Below, one piece after another: positions 57,619 through 64,000 of a stretch of DNA of 64,000 bases (position 1 is the first letter of the stretch; each line of letters begins with the position of its first letter). This DNA comes from Labia minor. Lineage: Eukaryota; Arthropoda; Insecta; Dermaptera; Spongiphoridae. Under the pieces are notes generated by a model. It was not told where the DNA came from and did no database searches. It saw nothing but the letters and a program-made list of their open reading frames with translations. Position numbers and translations under genes: made by a program. The stretch spans positions 51,472,421 to 51,536,420 of the forward strand of contig OY720348.1 of the NCBI GenBank assembly GCA_963082975.1, written 5' to 3'.

Positions 57619-58128
57619 TCATTCAATAAATAAATAGACAAATGACTATAGCTCAAAAACGGTTTGTTTGATTCTCAACAAAATTCAGACTATTTTTCAA
57701 CATAATCATCCACCACAGTTATGCATTTGTACCATCTTTTTTGCAGCTTCCTAAGCTCACCCGTGATAGGCTTTAAAAATTGGGAAGTCTTACCTTATCC
57801 TCCCTACAGTCCAGACCTCGCCCCATCTGATTTTTACCTGTTTGGAACTCACGCAAAGACACCCCTGAAAAACCATTTGCTAACAATGAGGAAGTTAAGG
57901 AAGCGGTGCAAAAGTGGCTTCGGCGTAAATCGAAAGAATTCTTCGCCAAGAGAATTAGGAAGCTGCAAGAATGTTGGAACAAGTGCATAACTGTGGGGGG
58001 GGGGTGATTATGTTGAAAAATAGTCTGAATTTTGTTGAGAATCAAACAAACTGTTTTTGAGCTATAGTTCATTCATTGTCAATCGTTTTTGAGCTATAGC
58101 CATTTGTCTCTTTACTTATTCAATGCTT
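57619..58128 (+). mobile_element. Mariner derivative with both ends from the 3' end
   Basis: Long inverted arms: about 57619-57765 and 57970-58128. Both arms, read toward the terminus, encode the same transposase C-terminus and tail (KCITV..DYVEK then stop). The left end is therefore an inverted copy of the 3' end, not a normal 5' end. The right arm also has a short internal duplication (TTTTTGAGCTATAG twice). No N-terminal transposase region or true 5' end is present. Confidence 0.8.
57773..58005 (+). pseudogene. Mariner transposase C-terminal fragment
   Basis: Reads NWEVLPYPPYSPDLAPSDFY from 57777, including the third catalytic Asp. After a frame change near 57880 comes NNEEVKEAVQKWLRRKSKEF, then RIRKLQECWNKCITV. 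The G9 run at 57993 sits within the last codons. N-terminal DNA-binding domains and the first two catalytic Asp are missing, so it is inactive. Its motifs are those of 'DLAP' mariners, as at 8889. Confidence 0.85.
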
Positions 58129-58926
58129 TCATAAATTAGGTACTGAAAAGAAACAAAAATTAAATAACATTTGGATACATATAAAAAGTATAATTAAATT
58201 ATTATAGTTGATGTTAATAAAAAATATGAAAAGTAATTTTGTTTTTAAAAATTGTCTTTCGAAAAAATTCCACTCCAAAAGAATGTTTATAATTTTTTTA
58301 TTTTTGTTTTTTAAAGCAATATTTTATTAAATAATAAAATAAAGTTATTATTTTTTTTCATATTATGTTCAATAAAAGTGAATATGTGTTCTCAATTCAA
58401 CGGTATTCAAAATAATGCCGAGCATACTTGGCGTGTTATAGTCTGTGATTGGAAAGTTTGAAAATATTATCATATATAAACAAGAAATATAAAAACGAAA
58501 ATTTAAAAATCAATTCCTACTTAACTGCAACAAGTATTTAAAGTATTAATATTTATTTGAAAATCAAATAAAAAAAAATTGTATGTTTCGAAGTGATTCG
58601 ATCCGAAGTTATGAATTTCTAATTTGACGCGCGCGCGTTCTACTATATTCCAAGACAGATTTATATTCTGATAAGAAATTTTTGTCTTCCATATGAAAGT
58701 GAAAATAATTAATTAAATTTATTAATGAATTAATATTTCGAAAAATTGTAGCAACAATAATTGTCATCCAATACAAGTTTAAAAAAATTGATTTGAACTT
58801 GAGTAGATCAATAAAAAGTATGTTTTTAAACAATGAAAATTTGTACAAGAGAAATAGATATAGGAAGAGTGTAATATAAAAGTTTATAAAAATATAAATA
58901 TATATATAAGAATATTTTTTTACAAA
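58129..58926. other. Unassigned AT-rich stretch with a tRNA-like relic
   Basis: Minus strand 58648-58575: TAGTAGAACGCGCGCGCGTC followed by GGATCGAATCAC, resembling D-arm and B-box parts of a tRNA. No clean cloverleaf, and no duplicate in the window. Otherwise no gene recognised. Confidence 0.35.
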
Positions 58927-59062
58927 CTCTTTAGTGCTTTAGTGGTTAGCACGACATTCTACCACACTGAAGACTCGATTTCAGGTAAATTTTAGGAAAA
59001 GTTAATAATAAATAATTTCTTTTTAATGCTCTGCGTGATCCTCTGCAAATAATAATAAGAAT
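58927..59062 (+). mobile_element. tRNA-derived SINE S, copy c
   Basis: A-box-like TAGTGGTTAGCACGA, B-box region GAAGACTCGATTTCAGG, the ATTTCTTTTTAATGCTCTGCG body and an AATAATAATAAG tail. It matches copies a and b (5469, 5781). Confidence 0.65.
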
Positions 59063-59682
59063 ATTTTTTTAAATATATAATAAAAATTAAAAATTTATAG
59101 TTTTAGTTTGTGTTTTTATACTTTAAATTACTACATTTCTGGAAAATAAATATTAGACATTGTTCTCAGCCCATTAAAAAAGTATCTTTGGACAAGAAGA
59201 AGTAAGAAAAGAAGAAAAAAAAATGTGGAAAATATTCTATCCAAATGAATGGGATGTGATAGAAATTTAATGAAGATGAATCACATCACATGGAGATGAA
59301 ACTTGTTCGTTGATGACTGACGAAATTCTCCCACCAACAAAGAAAACTTAACAGATTATCATCTGGTGCGCCATTTCTTTTTTTGAAAAAAAAAATAAAT
59401 AAGAAGTTACATAACCTCATTCATGGTGTTCTTGGGTCAAATTAACGACTCAAAAAAGGGTGCGTGGTGGTAATTATCTTAGAATAATATTTATGAGTCC
59501 ATTGGCCAAAAATTCTATTGAAAAATCGATATAATGATAAATCAATTTCGAACATTTTCTCATAAAAAATGAAATTCATTTTATACGGATTTTTTTTATC
59601 TATTCAAAAGGTCGTTATTTTTTCATTAGTTAAATTTTCTTTTTTTTTAATTTTAATATTTCACAATGCTTTTTACATCTAC

Positions 59683-59720
<38 letters not shown>

Positions 59721-60185
59721 TAATAGGATATATAGTATATATATAGGTGTATGTAAATATATATATATTAAAACTAAAAAAAATTTTTCTATATATTAGA
59801 AATAATTTCCAAAAGATAGTTAAGTAGGATAAGAGAAGAGATAATATGGAGGGAATAGTTAACCCTTTGCTTTATAAAAATGAATGAAAATGTTTATTAT
59901 GATTATGTAGGGAAAGTTCAACCCTCGCCGGTTGTATCATTAATCACAAGACACTTGATTCAACCTATGACATTAAACAACCATCAAGACGCCATTAGAC
60001 AAAATAATAATGGTTAAAATAAAATATTTATAATATTAATTAATAATTAATTAATTATAAATAATATTTCGAAGAACGATAAATAAAGATTTAACATCAT
60101 TACAACATTGTAATTTATCGAAATTTTAATTATTTAGTAAAAATAAATGTGATAGATAAATATAATATATATATATATGAATATA
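59063..60185. other. Unassigned; GC-higher patch at 59180-59480
   Basis: No gene or repeat recognised; (TA)n at 59686-59716. Confidence 0.45.
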
Positions 60186-60716
60186 TCTATAAAATTAAAC
60201 GACTACGCAATCCTAAATTCCTTCTAAACGGCTTCATGGATCTTAATGGTTCGGGTATTATTGGAACCGTCATGACCCAAGGTTAAGGTATAAGGTTGAA
60301 AATTTCAAAAAAATTTGATCCGTTCCAAAGTTATGGGCAAAATACCGACCCAACCAATATAAACAACGCTCCTAGTGGCGCCTCTGGTGGCTCAGTTAAG
60401 AAGTTGACACTCAATATAAAATTAATAATTCTAGAAAATTCCATACAAAGAATGTTTATAATATTTAAATTCTAATATTCTATAATATTAAAAGTAAAAT
60501 TAAGTTAAATTGAATATTACTCCTAATTAATTAATATTTTCTAAAACAAAGTAAGTAATATTTTTTATATTTAAATTTATATTTTGAAAATAGTGCAATT
60601 TGCAAATTTGAGTGAAAACGAAGATACAAATGAGAGAAAAAAATATAATGATTGAATTAAAAACTTTTCGCATACAGACTTTCAACAAATTACTATGTAT
60701 TACTATGCAGAGCTAG
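60186..60716 (+). mobile_element. Non-autonomous Helitron, 531 bp (hairpin deleted)
   Basis: A|TCTATAAAATTAAACGACTA at the start; CTAG|T at 60713-60716. Internally the same as 45405-45935. The GC-rich terminal hairpin is gone: CATACAGACTTTCAACAAAT runs almost directly into GCAGAGCTAG. Confidence 0.8.
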
Positions 60717-60954
60717 TATGAATAGATATATATCTATATATATGAAATATATATCTTGTACTAATTTTTAATCGTTAATAAGAAATTTTTATTTATTTAT
60801 TCAAGATCAAATAAATTTTTTATACTTGATCTGGATGATACTTATGTTAATAGATTTTTTTCAAATATTTATTCGTTAATTAATTAAATTTACTTAATTA
60901 TATAAATGGGAGAAAAAATTTCTCTTGTATAAGATATTTAGTACAATATACATT

Positions 60955-61260
60955 TGTCTTGCAATGGCTGCTGTTGCTTAAAGCCTTCTGCCCGAATCTC
61001 GTCAAAAAATAAATTTCTTTTAATTGATTTTCAAATAATTTTTAATACTTTAAATGAAATTTTAGCAGTTTTACATTGGAATTGATTTAATTTTTTTTTT
61101 ATATTACTTGTTATAAAAAGCCGGTACAAATTAGAAATATGGGATATTGATATTTTGTAAAATATTTATGCATTCGGTTCGAATCTCGACTAAGAATAAA
61201 TTTATTGGATTTTCCAATTATTTTTTAATACTTTCGAATTTTAAGTAGGAATCGATTTTA
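60955..61260. repeat. Diverged tandem duplication of a ~150-bp unit
   Basis: Two units, about 60990-61120 and 61165-61260, share CGAATCTCG, AATAAATTT.TT, ATTTTTTAATACTTT and GGAAT.GATTT.ATTTTT. The second carries GGTTCGAATCTCG, a B-box-like word, so a SINE dimer is possible. Confidence 0.45.
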
Positions 61261-61363
61261 ATTTTTCTTTTATTTTACCTATTTGCATATATTAAATTAT
61301 TATGTATATACAATCTTGATTCACTTGTATATATATAATATATATATATTAATATTTTACAGT

Positions 61364-61895
61364 GACAGAAAATGTCGAGATTTTGATGTTTTTATACGTT
61401 TTGAAGGTCCATAAGTCATTTTCACTAAAGTTGAGAAAAATGTTTGTGTGTGTGTATGTAGACAAGATTACGCAAAAACGGTTTGAGCTGGAATAATGAA
61501 ATTTGGTACATGGGCATTATTCAAAATTCGTAAGTTTTCTATCAACTTTTGAAAGATATATGTTTGATAGTTTTTCATATGATTAAAAATTGTATAAAAC
61601 TGCTATATAGAGAATTTCAGCTTGATTGAATCGCTGAAAGTACCGGTATTAATTTTTTAACACGTTGATTGGCAATCACGCGCCAGCAAGTGACGTGGTG
61701 CCATCATCAAAAAGCCAAACACGCTCTGGTATAATAAATATTATTTATTAATTTTAATTTATAATTTAATTAATTAAATTTAATTTAAATATAAGATATA
61801 TGCCACTCAGAAGCTAAAGCGATTAACTCCACTTATAACCAAACTGTTAATTAATCTAATTTTGCGAGATAGTCGAGTGGAGACACTCCAGATTT
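61364..61895 (-). repeat. Interspersed repeat D, copy 3
   Basis: Minus strand: 5' end GGAGTGTCTCCACTCGACTATCTCGC at about 61890-61865; contains GTGACGTGGTGCCATCAT (plus orientation), GCTTGATTGAATCGCTGAAAG and the TGTGTGTGTATGTAGACAAG tract. The terminal GCGAGATAGTAA is missing at the 61364 side. Confidence 0.75.
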
Positions 61896-62574
61896 TTTTT
61901 TTAAATAAAACTTTAAATTAAAATAAAGTAGAATTGTTGGACAATGTTTTATCTTAATATTTGCTTCAATTATCAACAATTAGTATTCACACTACAATAT
62001 TAATTTTTGTATACCATAATAATATCCACTTTTCATATTATTAGACTAATAGTTCAAGATTATCTCTTATGTTTATAGATATATAAATATATATATTTCT
62101 GGATGAATTTATATATAAACGCATCACACCCTAAATAAAGTATACTATTAAATTATTTACAAATCCTTACTGGTGATAATAATTATAGACCGTATTTAAA
62201 TGGACACTATGTCCCTAACGGTTATCCACTTTGTTAACAAAGAGCATAGCATAGTGGAAGGTCTATTCATAGAAATGTAGATAGATTCACAAGCAAGGTA
62301 TTAAACAATAGAGGGATTACATACAATTTTACATTTGTAACATTAGAAGGAATATAATAGAATGGTGTTTTGATGACATAAAAATTTTCTCTTAGAGCTT
62401 GAAGATGATTTATTAACTTCTAAAAAACATAGAAAACTCACCGCCCTCCCACTCGGTCTGAAGGTATTATTGAAATTATCCTCATCAACAAACTTATTTT
62501 TCGGAAATTCATCCATATTTGTTTTATATAACTAAATGATCATAAGTTATGTGGGAAATTTAAACTGTAAAAAA
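61896..62574. other. Unassigned stretch
   Basis: No gene or repeat recognised; mildly GC-higher around 62180-62480. Confidence 0.45.
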
Positions 62575-63140
62575 TCTGGAGTGTCTCCACTCGACTATCT
62601 CGCAAATTTCATCTCATAGAATTTCAGCTTGATTGAATAGCTGAAAGTACCGGAATTAATTTTTTAACACGTCGATGTCGAGATTTTGATGTTTTTATAC
62701 GTTTTGAAGGTCCCTGGTCACTTTCACTTATGTTGAGAAAAATGTCTGTGTGTGTATGTAGACAAGATTTCGCAAAAACACGGTTTGAGCTAGAATAATG
62801 AAATTTGGAACACGGGCATTATTAAAAATTCGTAGTTTTAAGAAATGAAGAATAAAGATATATGTTTGATAGTTTTTCACATGATTAATAATTGTATAAA
62901 ACTGCTATATATAGAATTTCAGCTTGATTCAATCGCTGAAAGTACCGGAATTAATTTTTTAACACGTTGACTGGAAATCACGCGCCAGGACGTGACGTGG
63001 TGCCATCGACAAAGAGTCAAAGACGCACTGATTTAATATATTTTTATTCATTTTAATTTATAATTAATTAAATTTAATTTACATAAATATAATATATGTT
63101 AATTAACCCAATTCAAATTTTCTGGAGACACACCAGATAT
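62575..63140 (-). repeat. Repeat D, chimeric copy 4
   Basis: The block begins with a plus-oriented 5' end (GGAGTGTCTCCACTCGACTATC at 62578), followed by minus-oriented interior and another 5' end (CTGGAGACACACCAG near 63120). It therefore has two 5' ends facing outward. Likely insertion of one copy in another or template switching during copying. Confidence 0.65.
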
Positions 63141-63582
63141 TTTGATTAATTTTAATTTCTAAGTTATATATACATATATAATTGTTGTTGTATTGGTAAT
63201 AAACAAATATTTAGTAACTTGTGCTGGAATAAAATGATTAGTATCTCAAGTGTGTATCAGTACTATTATTACTACTACTATGATACTAATCAGTGTTTGA
63301 TTAATCGATCAAGTACTAATATTAGTATTAATCAATCAATTAAAGAAGATGTACCAAAATACTATGTATTATATATTATAATATAAATATCATTTAAAAT
63401 ACTGAAAGTTGTCATTTATATATTAGTATATATTTACATATATATGTGTGTGTATTGAAGAGAGAGGGAGAATATCATTCTAATAATTTTTATGAAAAGA
63501 TTCATAATATTTTCTTTCTTCAAATAAGTCAAATTGGGGAAGCGATTTGAAAAATATAGAAGCCTTCCAAAGAGGATTGAAG
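63141..63582. other. Unassigned AT-rich stretch
   Basis: No gene recognised. The minus frame 63434-63706 overlaps the MITE and has no domain. Confidence 0.5.
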
Positions 63583-63590
63583 TATTAGAA

Positions 63591-63989
63591 TAGGGGTGGT
63601 CAACCCGCGGCCCGCGGGCCGCATGCGGCCCGCCGTAAACATTTTTGCGGCCTTCGAGATTCATCACACTTTTATATTCTGCGCCCTCATGAAACAAATA
63701 TCGCACTAGTGAAATAAATATGATTTCATTTTTTTTATTTCGTTGTTTCTTTTTTTATTTTTAGTATTATATATTTTTTACAATGTGCATTCCGTATCAT
63801 TATTATTATATTATATATTATATATGTTTATAAGTTAAAATAATAGTAAACATAATAAAAATTCATTATTTGTCAATTTGTCACACCAAACAATATCTAT
63901 AATGGGTATGTATAATTTTATATGCGGCCCGCGAAGTTATGATGCATTTCCAAAGTGGCCCGCAAGATCATTTGGGTTGGCCACCTCTG
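63591..63989 (-). mobile_element. hAT-type MITE, uninterrupted copy
   Basis: 399 bp, with the ends GGGGTGGTCAACCC and GGGTTGGCCACCTCTG as inverted repeats. TATTAGAA flanks both sides (63583-63590 and 63990-63997), a perfect 8-bp duplication. It has the same sequence as 4196-5247 without the repeat A insert, in the opposite orientation. Non-coding. Confidence 0.92.
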
Positions 63990-64000
63990 TATTAGAATTT

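Overview
The window looks like non-coding nuclear DNA from an animal, most likely an arthropod. It is strongly A+T-rich and full of (TA)n tracts. It carries transposase debris of the 'YSPDLAPSD' mariner and 'NSPDLNP' Tc1/IS630 types, Helitrons, hAT MITEs, tRNA-derived SINEs and 3' ends of non-LTR retrotransposons. A short TTAGG run (the arthropod telomere motif) lies near 50470. I cannot name the species. I found no convincing host protein-coding gene, rRNA gene, functional tRNA gene or CRISPR array. Nearly every open frame falls in a repeat or in simple AT sequence.

Layout. 1-9 kb: repeat C, a Helitron-like repeat E, a hAT MITE with a perfect 8-bp target duplication and a repeat A nested in it, a tandemly duplicated SINE block, a foldback element, then a deleted mariner at 8.8-9.4 kb. 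9-18 kb: mostly unassigned, with repeats J and E, a perfect 3x30-bp tandem and a GC-richer island near 15.6-16.1 kb. 18-30 kb: the densest repeat block, with repeats D, A, C and F and a 1.9-kb Helitron holding both a nested repeat A and a reverse-transcriptase fragment. 30-37 kb: SINE H copies (one split by a hAT MITE), MITE K, and a Tc1-like element inside a repeat A. 37-46 kb: a non-LTR 3' end, repeat E copies, mariner pieces and two Helitrons. 46-56 kb: two more Helitrons, decayed transposase and RT fragments, another SINE. 56-64 kb: a palindromic mariner, a 531-bp Helitron, repeat D copies and an intact hAT MITE that serves as the empty-site reference for the one at 4.2 kb.

The elements can be read as an insertion record. 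Repeat A lies inside a hAT MITE and inside foldback F, and an uninterrupted copy of each host is also present in the window. The hAT MITE at 33.1 kb interrupts a SINE, and the Tc1-like element interrupts a repeat A. Helitrons with different 5' ends share one 3' end. Repeats A, C and D differ in sequence but share one plan: a short motif near the 5' end is repeated in inverted form at the 3' end, and a TCTG/CATA/CACA-rich tract lies inside. Between the repeats are GC-richer, apparently unique islands. These are the likeliest places for host regulatory DNA, but nothing in the sequence proves it.
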